Origin: Puccinia triticina
Lineage: Eukaryota; Basidiomycota; Pucciniomycetes; Pucciniales; Pucciniaceae
Reading direction: 5' to 3'
DNA length: 64,000 nucleotides
Assembly (NCBI RefSeq): GCF_026914185.1
Contig: NC_070561.1
Span: 4,340,001 to 4,404,000 of the forward strand
The notes beneath the pieces are model-generated. The model made no database searches and was not told where the DNA came from. It saw only the letters and a program-made list of their open reading frames with translations. This document shows, in pieces, positions 23,488-34,168 of the stretch (the stretch's first letter is position 1; each line of letters opens with the position of its first letter). The position numbers and the translations under genes are program-made.

Positions 23488-23939
23488 TCATCCATATCCT
23501 TCCTTCACACACCACCCATACTCCTCCCCCACCCGTAAACCAAATTTACCATCAAGCGTCTTTTCTCTCGTGCTTCCGTTCATAGCCTCACTTCCTTGTT
23601 GCCTTGGACTTCCTTTCCCCCTCGCAGCCACCGGCCAGTACACATATCAAAAGAAAAAACCATCCCAATCAATGCAAATGTACTCCCCACACCATAGCCA
23701 AAGATCTTCGTCAATCTGCATGGTAGGGTAACCCCCACTATCTTTCAGTTTCGTTTTCGTTCACCATGCGCAAAGCAATGAGGAAAGAAAGAAAGAAAGA
23801 AAGTGGGTGTGGCAATGTGGAACAGATACCCCAAATGAGACTTAGGCTGTTGTTGATCTAGTTAAGCCACCCTTTTCACAAGTGATTTGACAATGGGAGA
23901 TTCCTAGAGGTGACGTGATATAAGTGTTCATGCTGCTCT
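23488..23939. other. ESS1 downstream region
   Basis: Pyrimidine-rich 3' region, then a short (GAAA)n run at about 23785-23801. No gene seen. Confidence 0.4.
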
Positions 23940-24620
23940 TGCCCCCACCAAACTTGCACAAAACTGCGTTGCAGGTTTTGGGTCCCCACACAACATGCAC
24001 ACAGCTCATTTGCAGGTTTTGTGTCATAGAGATGGCATATGGCACCCAGGTACCCCCCTGTTTTTTCACAAATTTTTCACACCCACACCCGCACCCGGCA
24101 CCCGCCATGGGAGGTACCCGGGTATTGGCAACAAGTACCCGTTTGCCATCTCTATTGTGTCACCACAAAACCTGCACAAAACTGCCTCGTAGGCATTGGA
24201 TCCCCACAAAAGTTGCGCACATCTGATTTGCAGGTTTTTTGTCACCAAGAAACTTGCACACAGACGCCTTGCAGGTTTTGGGTCCCCACAAAAGTTGTGC
24301 ACATCTGCTTTGCAGGTTTTGTGTCACCACAAAACTTGCACAAAACAGCCTTCAAGTTGCAGGTTTTGGGTCCCCGCAAAAGTTGCACATAGCAGATTTG
24401 CAGGTCTTGTGTCACCAAAAACTTGCACAAAACTGCCTTGCAAGTTTTGGGTCCCCACAAATGTTGCACACAGCTGTTTTGCAGGTTTTGCGTCACCACA
24501 AAACTTGTACAATGCTGCCTTGCAGGTTTTGGGTCCCCACAAAACTGCACAACACTGCTTTGCAGGTTTTGGGTCCCAACTAAACTTGTGCAAATTTGAT
24601 TGGCAGGTGTCAGGGTGGGT
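23940..24620. repeat. Two-type minisatellite (about 40 + 40 bp units)
   Basis: Diverged units alternate between GCAGGTTTTGGGTCCCCACA and GCAGGTTTTGTGTCACCACA, each followed by a variant of AACTTGCACAAAACTGC. The higher-order period is therefore about 80 bp. All frames stay open over long stretches on both strands, as expected of tandem DNA, so I do not call the resulting open frames (for example 24196-24648) genes. A small transposon interrupts the array at 24027-24154. Confidence 0.85.
24027..24154. mobile_element. 128-bp hAT-type MITE inside the minisatellite
   Basis: Ends are TAGAGATGGCA and its complement TGCCATCTCTA. The 8 bases TTGTGTCA occur directly on both sides (24019-24026 and 24155-24162), an exact 8-bp target duplication. 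The interior has CACCC/GGTACCCGGGTA tracts similar to the larger element at 28136-29047, which shares the TAGAGAT terminus. Confidence 0.88.
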
Positions 24621-24757
24621 CTCTAGAGTGGCCATGCCCCAAATCTAAACCTTGGATTTGATCAAGGTTTACAGCTGTTCACATCTGTCACAATGGCCGT
24701 GTTGGAGGTCAACTCAGCCGCAGCACAAGGAGATAAGCCACACCTCCTTTGGGAGGG
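24621..24757. other. Left flank of the gypsy element
   Basis: Short unique-looking sequence ending in the GAGGG target duplication (24753-24757). No gene. Confidence 0.4.
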
Positions 24758-24943
24758 TGTAACGGCCTGGCTTCGGGGTTTTGGAGGCGCTGGTCTGTCG
24801 AGTCTAGCTATGAAGTAAATTGCTAGATGGGGAAAGAGAATGGATCTTCCCCCGGCTCCTCCTTACGGTGAGGAGCGTGACATGTGTGTGTAACTACAAT
24901 ACATGTCTAGGGATGGCCAGGCGCGCGGGCGCAGCTCATAACA
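24758..24943 (-). repeat. Gypsy 3' LTR
   Basis: 186 bp with TG...CA ends (TGTAACGG...CATAACA). Identical to the other LTR as far as I can see. The minus-strand purine-rich run AGAGGCGGGATGA directly inside it (24944-24956) is the likely polypurine tract. Confidence 0.92.
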
Positions 24944-25030
24944 TCATCCCGCCTCTAACGCCCAAGCCCCCGGCTCTGTGTCCTCTCCCTGGGCAGCAAT
25001 AAAAAACCCCGTAGGGAAAAAGCTTCACCC

Positions 25031-28000
25031 TCATTTCATCCGCCTCCTCCTGGTGTGTCGTCCCGCCGCGTCGGGAAATTTTGAGTCGAAATCCCTCACT
25101 AGTTCCTGGCAATTTGATAGATTTTCCGCCGGCTCCCACAAATCTTCCTCAGGTCCAAATCCTTTCCACGCGACCAAGTATTCCCTCTTCTTTTTCCTTC
25201 GCCTGTTGTCCAAGATCTCCGCTACCTCCCATTCTTCCCCTCCATTGGCCGTCGTCGGCGCCGGTCTTTCTGTTTTCCTTCCGTCGATTGTATCTGTAAT
25301 ATGCTTCCTGAAAACTGCTACATGGAACACCGGATGCACCCCTCTCATTGAGAGGGGAAGCGTCAGTTTGTACAGGGATTGAGATGTTTTTGCGCAGATG
25401 GGAAAGGGCCCTAGCCACTTGTGACCTAGCTTTGGGCACAGTCTCGTTGTCGAGATATTCCTGCTATTGAGCCACACCTCATCGCCAATCTTCCAATCCG
25501 GCGTCGGTCCCACGTGCCTGTTGAACTGAGCCTTCATCCGGTCTTGTGCCTCTTCCAGAGCCGCCTTTAATTCGTCCTGTACCGACTTTAGCGTCTGAAG
25601 GCGGTCCTCAACAGTAGGCAGGGATTGTCCCAGTGACGGTATCCCCCCTAGCGTCAAGTCGAATCCGTAGTTTGCTTTGAATGGCGACATTCCCGTCAAC
25701 ATGTGCGCGCTGTTGTTGTGCGAAAATTCCGCCATAGCTAGTAGGGGCTCCCAATCGTCTTGCCTGTAGTTTGTGAAATGCCTGATGTACTGCTCGACGG
25801 CCTTATTCGTGATTTCAGACTGGCCGTCCGTCCGAGGGTGGTACGCCGTTGACGGACAGAGCCTGATGCCCAACCGGCCGCTCAACTCCTTTGTGATTCG
25901 CGAGATAAAGATACTTCCGCAATCTGACACGATGGTTTTAGGTGTCCCATGTAGCCGCCACACGTGTCTGAGTATTAAGTCGGCCAGTTCCTCGGATGAA
26001 GAGTCCTTACGACACGCAATGAAGTGCACCATCTTCAAGAACCGGTCCACTACTGTAAGGATACTATCTTTTCCTTGCGATTTCGGCAGGTCCGTGATCA
26101 GGTCGTAAGAGATGTCTGTCCACGGGCCCGCAGGCACTGGTAGGGGTTCTAGGGCGCCCAATGGCTTTTGGATTCTTGCTTTGACCCTCTGGCATGAGTC
26201 ACACCCGTCAACGTACCGGTTGACAAACTTCTTCATCAACAGCCAGTTGAAGCAACACCGGACTAGTGCGAGGGTCCTTGCCCTGCCCGGATGTCCCGCC
26301 ATACTGCAGTCATGGCGGCTCCTTAGTATGCTCGTTTTGATTTCGTTGTTGGCCGGTACTTCCACTCGTCTGTCGCGGTACAGCACACCATCCTCGGAGC
26401 TCCACCCTCCGTCCGCCGCGGTTCCTTTCCCACAATTGGCCAACAAACTTATTAGTCTTTTGTCCTCACGTGAGGCTTTTCTGATTGAACTTATCAGCTC
26501 TGTATTGGAGGGGATCAGATCTTTGTCTTCCCCCGGCAACTGTCCACCTTCCGCGGCCCCCATGACATCTACTTTGGACCAGTGGTCCGCGTCGGGCAAA
26601 TCAATCAACTCGTTGATTTCAGCGATTGCCGCGAAGGATTCCGGGGTGATGTTTTCAGGTCGCAGTATTTGTCCAAACGTCAGCTTCTCCTCTCCCTTCA
26701 GGGCCAGGTCCAGGCGTCTGGAGAGTGCATCCGGCTTGGTAGACTGCCGACCCGGGCGAAATACAATCTCGAAGTCGAAGTTCCCAAGCATCTCAGCCCA
26801 CCGTACTTGTCGACGCGTGAGGCTCTTCGTCGTCATGAAGGTCTCGAGGTTTCTGCGGTTGGTATACACTATTGCCTTCAGGCGATTGGGGTTCCCTTCT
26901 AGATAGTGGCGCCACTCCTTGAACGCCGCTACAATTGCCAATAACTCTTTATTGAAGATCTTGTAATTCCTTTTGGCCTGAATGAGGGATCTCGATAGGA
27001 AAGCCACCGGGTGTAGTTGTCCATCCTTACTGCATACTTGCGACAGTACAGCCCCTAGCGCGAAATCCGAGCAATCGCACTCTAACAAGAAAGGCTTGTA
27101 AGGGTCGGCAATCTTCAGTATTGGTGCTGTGGTAAATGCGGTCTTCAGTTCGTCAAAAGCTGTCTGTCAACGCCTGTCCCACTCGAACCGGGCGTCCGCG
27201 CGTGTGAGGTTGTGTAGTGGTCGGGTGGTCCTGGAATAGTTGCCGATAAATCTGCGGTAGAAGTTTGCGAACCCAACAAACCTCTGCAGCTCTGTCACTG
27301 TAGTTGGTGCCAGCCAATCCGTCACGGCCTTCACCTTAGCCGGGTCCATCCTTACTCTGTTGCAGGATATCAAGAGTCCTAGGTATTTGACCTCCCTCCA
27401 GGAGAGTTCACACTTTTCCGGTTTTAACCAAAGCTGTTGCTTGCTCAGTGTTTCGAGGACGCTTAGTACGGCTTCTTTGTGGTTTGATCCGCGCTGAGTG
27501 CGGATCATAATATCGTCCAAGTACGCCGCAACATCTTTTCCAATTCGTCCCAATAGAATGTCTTGCACAAAAAACTGGAAAAATCCTGGGGCCCCTGTGG
27601 GCCCAAAAGGCATTGTCAATGGTGCGAATTTTCCCGCTTGGCAGATAAACGCGAGTTTTTCCTCGTCCCCCTCGGCCACTCTCAGGTTGCCGTACACGTT
27701 GCGCAAATCCAGCTTTGTGAATTGGTTGGCGTCCAGCAAGCTATCCACTAGGTCCATCGTCAAAGGTAGGGGATACTTTTTCTTGACGGTGACGGCATTG
27801 AGTTTCCGATAATCAAAGCACGGCCGTAAGTTACCGTCCTTCTTCCCTGTGAGAAGTACAGGCGCCGCCCAGGGTGATGTTGTCCTCCTGATAGTGCCCT
27901 GGTCAAGGCCCTCCCGAATTGGCTTATCCAGCGCGTTGTTTTCCGCTGGTGACAGAGGGATAATGCGGCTGGCCTGTGGTAGGGTTCCGGGGCGTAGTTC

Positions 28001-30066
28001 GACCCGGAAGTCGTATTTTCGTCGAGGGGGTAGCTTTTGGGCCTCCGACTTATGAAACATTTGTAAGTAACGGTGGTACACCTTTGGCACTAGTTCTTCA
28101 GGCGATTTACTCGGTTCTGTTGACTTAGCATTGGCTAGAGATAGTCATTTGGGACCCGGGTACCAAGCGGTACCCGGGTACCGCACCGCTTTTCGGCCAA
28201 TTTCAGGTACCTAGTACCGCACCCGGCACCGCCTGGGAGGTACCGCGGGTACCGCTGGAGGGTACCGCGGGTACCACCCGTGATATTTTTTGGTGTGGCA
28301 GCGTCCTGCTGTCCTGCTTGCTCCATCCAGTTTGTTGCCGCCCTTGCGACATGCTGGAGGGCAAAAAGACCACTGTTCGCCGGGAGGGACTCCTCCTGGC
28401 AAGCACTGGCTCTCCTCTTTGACTGGAGGAATTGCTCCATCCGATTGGAGGCATGTACACCTCTTTGACCGGAGGAATGGCTCCGGTCAAAGAGGCAAGG
28501 CCACCCAGCGAGCTGGATATGCGTCCAGCTTGCCGGGTGGACATCCCTCGCCGAGCTGGATTCATATGTATCCAGCTCGCCGAGATGACTCATCTCTCGC
28601 CGAGATGAAAACACAATGTCCAGCTCGGCTAAGGAGGTCTCACGGCGAGCTGGACACATCCAGCTCCCTTGGAAGATTCCTCTCGGCGAGCTGGATACAT
28701 ATGTATCCAGCTCGGCGAGGGGACTCCTCTCCAGCTCATCAGGAGGTTCCTCGGCGGCCGCGAGCTGGATACAATATGTGTATCCAGCTCCCCGGGAGGA
28801 GTCCCCTCGGCGAGCTGGAAATGCCGAGAGGAATCCTCCCAGCTTGCTGGGGGACCTTCGCCGAGCTGGATCTACCGAGTCAAGGCCCTCAATCCCCCGG
28901 GGGGTGGGAGGTACTTGTAGGCGGTACCCGGGTACCGCACCGCTTTCCGGCCAAAAGCCGGTACCTAGTACCGCACCCGGCACCGCTGCGCGGGTGCAAG
29001 GCGGGTGCAAGGGGGTACCCGCCGCGGGTACCAAATGACTATCTCTAGCATTGGCCGCCAGCTTCGCCGATGTGGACCACACCGTCTTCGCCACACACAA
29101 CCGACCTGCACTTGCGTCGGGTTCCTGGATTGGTCTTTCTAAGAGAGGTATCTGCTTGCCAGTTGTCCCTACACTGGCTAAGGCAATGGGCGCTGGGGAG
29201 ACAGAGTTGTACTCACATTGCGGGGGTGTTAGTCGGCACAAAGCGCGCACCCCCTTGTCAGTTGTCCTTGCTTGCCTCAACCCGGGCTCCTCCCCGTCCG
29301 TTGAGGTTTTTTTCGGACCTGACGACACCGCCAAAACGGTGGCAATTCCCGTGTGCTTGGGTTCCAGTATTTCGGTCGTTGTCTGTAGGGCCTGTGGTGT
29401 GAATCCTAAATGGGGTATCCACTTGCCAGATATTCCTACACTCTCTGCCTGATAGGAATGAAATAGGGGAGAACTAGACTCACATCGCGGGGGTGTTAGT
29501 CGGCATAAAGCGCGCACCCCCTTGTCAGTTTTCCTTGCGTGCCTCAAACCGGGCTCCTCCCCGTCTGTTGAGGTTTTGTTTGGAACTGACGACACTGTCT
29601 CGGCAGTGGCAATCTCCTGGACGGCTTGCTTGAATCGGCGCCCTCTCCAATCAATGAGGTGCCCGTGGACTCTGACCCACGGCATCCCTAGGATCCCGTC
29701 GTAGGTGTCCTTGAGGCGTGTGACGATGAAGGTCGTCGGTTTCGTATTGGTGTTGAGGAATAGGTTGACTTCAGCTGACGATGTGTTTTTTGAACCATCA
29801 AAGCCTGAGATCGTTCTTTTGGCTTTTGACGGTATGAGTTTTAAGCGCGCTCTGGCCGCAAACGTCTCACTGATGATGTTGTGGGTTGCCCCCGAGTCTA
29901 TAAGGAAAGTGGCAATTGGGGTGGTGGTTGTGGCTCTGGGAGAGTAGGAAGGAGAAATGGGGGTGCTGACGAACAGCCTATTATCGATTGCATTAAGTTG
30001 TACAATACTACAAGCCCCTATCTTTGCTACTACAATCCCTCCGCTTGGGTGAGGCACAACCCTCAC
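25031..30066 (-). pseudogene. Gypsy pol: protease, RT, RNase H, integrase, chromodomain
   Basis: The protease motif FLIDSGATHNIIS is near 29890-29930. Between protease and reverse transcriptase two related low-complexity segments (TSTDGEEPGLR..TDKGVRALCRLTPP) form an internal repeat, followed by the hAT-type insertion at 28136-29047. RT (27170-28130) has the catalytic AYLDDIMIR motif. A TGA at about 27167-27169 separates RT from RNase H in the same frame. The integrase has an HHCC zinc site (H..H..CDSCQRVK) and the D,D(35)E core ending HPRTDGQSEITNK. The chromodomain is EEWEVAEILDNRRRKK...YLVAWKGFGPEEDLWEP near the C-terminus, which is expected to steer integration to modified chromatin. Confidence 0.92.
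28136..29047. mobile_element. 912-bp hAT-type non-autonomous element inside gypsy pol
   Basis: Ends are TAGAGATAGTCATTTGG and its exact complement (17 bp). GCATTGGC is duplicated on both sides (28128-28135 and 29048-29055), an exact 8-bp target duplication. The interior is unusual. A GC-rich block around GGTACCCGGGTACCGCACCG occurs near each end (28167 and 28923). The middle (28440-28880) has many copies of GGCGAGCTGGA, several arranged as palindromes around CATATGTATCC. One minus-strand frame is open across the whole element, though the 920-bp net insertion breaks the pol frame. No transposase is encoded. Confidence 0.9.
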
Positions 30067-31073
30067 ACCCGAGCATCACCATTTTTTGACTCGTCCGCCC
30101 TGCCTGCCCCGCCGCTTGTCCCCTCCCCCATGGTCAGACATCGTACTTGGTCCTCCAGCTCGGCAATCCTCGCGTCCACGTTGCCCTTGCCGTTCCCCTT
30201 CTTTGGGCAGCCTTGTGCAATGTGGCCCTTCTCGCCGCAAAAAAAACACAGCCCCGCTCGCAACATGCCGGCCTTGTTGACACTCGAGAGCGGTCCGCGT
30301 ACCGCCGATACGTCCATGGCATTAGGGTCGGCCGTGGTGGTGGTGAGGTCCGTTGTGTACTGGTCCGCTCCGTTAATCTCGTTATCTATCTTCAGGGCGA
30401 GGTTGCTGAGGTCGGTCAGCGCGATGAACTGGGTCCTCACCAAGACCAGGGCCAATCGGATGTCCTTCTTGAGCCCCTGTTGGTATTGACTCATCAGAGT
30501 CGCCATCTCCCAGCCCGTATTTGACGCGTGTTGATTGAACTGAAAGGTGTAGTGTGCCACCGACTTGGTTTGCCGCAACTGTCAGAGTGCTTTCTCAGCT
30601 CGGGACTTCCTCTTGGTGTCGTAGTACATCATCTGGAAGGCCGTGGCGAATTTGAGGTACAACACAGGTTGTCCGGCGAACAGCTTCGTCGTGAATGGTT
30701 GAGCCCATTTGCTGGCCTGGCCGGTCAAGTACGAGATTGAGAATATAATGTTGCTGCGGTCGTCCGGGAACATTTGGGGGTTAGAGAGAACGTATAACCC
30801 GATCTGCGTCACGTACACCTCGGCCTTCGGTCCTCGCGTGCCGTCGTACTTGTCGGGGAGGACTATCTTGGGTCCCTTCGCCATGGCATCGTCCGGTACC
30901 TGGGGCGCGTTCTGGGGTTGTCCTGGTACGATGGGTACGACTGCCGGTGCGACCATGCCTGCCCGGGCTGCCGCTAGTTCCGCTTCGGCCCGTTGGCAGA
31001 GGCCACGTTCTTCCTGGATTGACACTGCTAGTTCCTCAACTCAAGCACGGAGCAACGCTGCTTCGTCTGCCAT
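30063..31073 (-). pseudogene. Gypsy gag (capsid and CCHC nucleocapsid)
   Basis: Starts at ATG 31073 (MADEAALLRA). A capsid-like region contains VLPDKYDGTRGPKAEVYVTQ and YLTGQASKWAQPF, and a zinc knuckle CFFCGEKGHIAQGC lies near 30210-30255. Two in-frame TGA codons interrupt it, one right after MADEAALLRA (about 31041-31043) and one after RKSRAEKAL (about 30579-30581). Both sit where CGA (Arg) fits. The stop at 30063 overlaps the start of the pol frame, which is offset by one base, so pol expression would need frameshifting or reinitiation. Confidence 0.88.
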
Positions 31074-31249
31074 TTGGTTATGAGCTGGCGGGTGGGCTTG
31101 GGTATTCGGTTTGGGGTTCTTGTCAGGTTGGTCTTGTTCTGTTCTGTGTGGTTCTTTTTTCAGTTCGGTTCGTTCGGTTCGGGGTTCGTTCTTTGTTCTA
31201 GTTCTGTTTTTGGTTCCGTCAGGTTTCGGCCTCGTCCCCCGTGTTGTGA

Positions 31250-31259
31250 TCTAGCAATA
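31250..31259 (-). promoter_or_regulatory. Putative self-priming primer-binding site
   Basis: Directly inside the 5' LTR the minus strand reads TATTGCTAGAT, not the usual TGG start of a tRNA-complementary site. Its ten bases ATTGCTAGAT are perfectly complementary to ATCTAGCAAT within the LTR at 31330-31321. In the Tf1/sushi group of chromoviruses the transcript's own 5' end primes reverse transcription by such pairing. If that holds here, the transcript would begin near 31330. Confidence 0.6.
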
Positions 31260-31445
31260 TGTAACGGCCTGGCTTCGGGGTTTTGGAGGCGCTGGTCTGT
31301 CGAGTCTAGCTATGAAGTAAATTGCTAGATGGGGAAAGAGAATGGATCTTCCCCCGGCTCCTCCTTACGGTGAGGAGCGTGACATGTGTGTGTAACTACA
31401 ATACATGTCTAGGGATGGCCAGGCGCGCGGGCGCAGCTCATAACA
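31260..31445 (-). repeat. Gypsy 5' LTR
   Basis: 186 bp, same sequence as 24758-24943. It holds ATCTAGCAAT on the minus strand (31330-31321), the complement of the putative primer-binding site just inside the LTR. Confidence 0.92.
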
Positions 31446-32319
31446 GAGGGGTTGGTTGAGCAAATAAAACCGGAGTCCAAGGGACTCATAGAGCTAAGGT
31501 CCTAACTAGGACAGATGGAGAGAAGAGGGCAGAGACTTACGGGTGGGAGCGGAGTGAGTAGCAAAGTAGGTCAAAAAAAAGGAAATGGAAATGTGGATCA
31601 GTCAGATAGCCCCAATTGGTGTATATGTGGATACAGCAATGTAGTCAGGCTTGGTAGGTGAATGATCTGGGGGACCATCCTTGGCGCAGAAGTCCCTCAT
31701 ACTTGATACCCCAGCCTTAGCTGGCTGGCTTGTGGTATGCGGACCATTAGTTGGCGTTCAGAGAACTTTGTGAGAAGTCCTTTAGATCATACCCATGAGG
31801 TGTGTTTACTCAAGGGCAACACCCTGTGGCAGCCCAGGGACAAGCACTACTCAACAGCTTCAGCTCTCAGCCAGGATCTAAACCTTGGCTGCTACAGGGC
31901 CGCTATCCAGCATGGCGGCCCGTGGTTTGTCAGTCTTTGTGCCGCCTGGGCTGGCAGATGGCTGACAGCGGAAAACTGACACACCAGAGGCCAGAGAGAC
32001 ATGCCAGGCTCCAGATACCCAGTTGGATACCTGATTGGAATTCCGGTATTCGCAATCGGATACCCGACCCCAATACCCGGCTTCTCCGGATCGTCAGGGC
32101 TCGGATCCAATCCTTCACTGATGTAAATGTTGGATTCAGCAATATCCGTGGGTATCCAGAGATATCTGCAGGTTTGGGAACCTCGGATCTCAGATATCTG
32201 GTGTGATCTGCAGTCCTCTACTAGATATCCCGGATGGTCTACCGGATATCTCGCGAGCGATGGCCGGGTTGAAGTGGATACGCAACAGACATCCCGAAGG
32301 AGGTCCAACCAAAAAAAAG
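31446..32319. other. Intergenic, PGK1 promoter region
   Basis: The right target duplication GAGGG is at 31446-31450. From about 32010 to 32260 the sequence is rich in GGATACC/GATATCC strings and may be a decayed repeat. The last 100 bp before the PGK1 ATG should hold its core promoter. I do not see a clear TATA box. Confidence 0.4.
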
Positions 32320-34168
32320 ATGTCGTCAGTTGAATTCGTTTTTTGATTACATCGTCGGGACTTCAGACACTCTGAATGGTTCAGGCTGACGATCTTCTAC
32401 CATTCGAGTAAGCAGATTATCATCCAAAAAAACCATTACCGATCTCCCAGCAGGAGAGATCAAAGGGAAGCGAGTGCTGATTCGGGTGGACTTCAACGTC
32501 CCACAGGACAAGACCTCCGGTCAGATCACCAATAATGCCCGGATTGTTGCCGCCCTTCCCACGATCAAATACGTCATCGAACACGGCTGCCAAGCTGTGA
32601 TCCTTTGCAGTCACCTCGGCCGTCCCAACGGCGCCCCTAACTCGAAATACACCCTCCGCCCCGTGGCCGAGGAGCTCCAAAAGGTCTTGGGAAAGGATGT
32701 CACGTGAGTCACTCCTGTCCTCATGAGCCAGCGCTTTGCTTTCCAGCCAGACATTCATCATTTCCTATACCTATATCACCTGCCCAATTTCTGACTGAAA
32801 AGAACGCCGCTTTTTCTCTAGTTTTATTGATGAATGTGTTGGAACCAAGGTAGAAGAGAAGGTCGGGGCAGGGAAAAATGGACAAGTCTTCCTGCTGGAG
32901 AACCTTCGATTCCATTTGGAGGAGGAAGGCTCGAAGAAGGATGATGTGACTGGGGAGAAGACAAAGGCTAGCCCGGAGGCCGTCGATGCCTTCCGATCAT
33001 CCTTAACTAAACTTGCCGACCTTTACATCAACGATGCCTTCGGGACCGCCCATCGGGCCCATTCCTCAGTCGTTGGATTCAAGGGCGAGCCTAGACTGGC
33101 AGGCTTCTTGATGAAGAAGGAGTTGGAATTCTTCAGCAAGGTGTTAGAGAAACCAGAACCGCCTTTCTTGGCCATCTTAGGTGGCGCTAAGATTTCCGAT
33201 AAGATCCAATTGATTGAGAATTTACTTGATAAGGTACGATTATTCGCGCTTTGTGCCTTGAAACAAGATAAAATTGTTCTCAATTTCTTAATTGGACATG
33301 TGTGTAGGTAAACAAGTTGATCGTTTGTGGAGGGATGGCCTTCACATTCAAGAAGATCATCAACTCGGTCGAGATAGGAAACTCTCTCTTTGACGAAGAT
33401 GGGAGCAAGAAGGTGCACGACTTGGTAGCCAAGGCCAAAAAGAACAACGTCGAATTGATCTTCCCCATCGACTATATCTGCGGTGATAAGTTCGACAAGG
33501 ATGCGGCACGAAAGACCGTGACTGATGCCGAAGGAGTTCCCAAGGGATGGATGGGCCTTGACGCTGGTCCAGCCAGTCGAGAAGAATTCAAGAAAGCTAT
33601 TCTCAGTTCGTTTTTTTTTCTTCTTCAAGTCTGTCTCCGAAAGATATGTCGCGTGACTCTGATCATGAGTCATTCGGCTGTGAATCCAACTTTCTCCTAG
33701 GCTCCAAGACCATTCTCTGGAATGGCCCCGCCGGTGTTTTCGAGTTCGACAACTTTGCCCAAGGCTCGAAGGCCATGTTAGACTCTTGCATTGAAGCTTG
33801 TGAAAAGGGTGCTACCGTGATCATAGGAGGTGGAGATACCGCTACTGTCTGCAAAAGTAAGTGATCTTTCACTTTCAGAACAAACCTTCAGGAATCTATT
33901 ATTGACTGCCGATTTGTTCCTGTGTTATAAAATGTGTTTGTCACAGAGTATGGCGCTGAAGACAAATTGTCTCATGTCAGTACCGGAGGAGGCGCCAGTC
34001 TTGAGCTTCTGGAGGGAAAGGTACGCACATCTTACCTCGTATTGTACTTGAAAATGTGCCATTTATTTAATCACTAACGCATTTCCTTCTCGTACGCTTT
34101 TGTGTCATCCTCCCGCATACGTATATTAGAACCTACCTGGTGTCGCCAACTTGAGTGAGAAGAAATAG
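32320..34168 (+). CDS. PGK1: Phosphoglycerate kinase
   Basis: Exons 32320-32324, 32416-32703, 32822-33233, 33308-33605, 33701-33856, 33947-34020 and 34130-34168 join in frame to 423 aa, close to the usual 415-417. The first coding exon is only 5 nt (ATGTC). Splicing it to the next exon yields [12 protein letters not shown], which matches the standard PGK start. Motifs: [80 protein letters not shown] and the nucleotide loop GGGDTATV with [14 protein letters not shown]. It catalyses ATP formation from 1,3-bisphosphoglycerate in cytosolic glycolysis. Confidence 0.97.

Larger units (their letters stand above)
24758..31445 (-). mobile_element. Ty3/gypsy chromovirus with identical LTRs
   Basis: Two 186-bp LTRs (24758-24943 and 31260-31445) beginning TGTAACGG and ending CATAACA look identical by eye. 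The 5-bp direct repeat GAGGG flanks them (24753-24757 and 31446-31450). The genes read on the minus strand, so the 5' LTR is the right-hand one. Order: gag with a CCHC knuckle, aspartic protease, reverse transcriptase, RNase H, integrase and C-terminal chromodomain, which is that of chromoviruses. This copy carries three in-frame TGA codons and a 912-bp hAT-type insertion between protease and reverse transcriptase, so it cannot make its own full proteins. Confidence 0.95.

Noticed and set aside
24196..24648. 150-codon open frame and its neighbours in other frames
   Set aside because: They are products of the tandem minisatellite, open in several frames on both strands, with no start context or domain.
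26112..26906. 264-codon plus-strand frame
   Set aside because: Antisense shadow of the gypsy integrase/RNase H region.
28290..29048. Plus-strand frames of 252 and 140 codons
   Set aside because: Lie within the hAT-type element and derive from its GC-rich repeated strings.
24758..31445. CRISPR array or bacterial operon features
   Set aside because: Regularly spaced repeats in the window are minisatellites, LTRs or MITEs. Gene structure is eukaryotic throughout.
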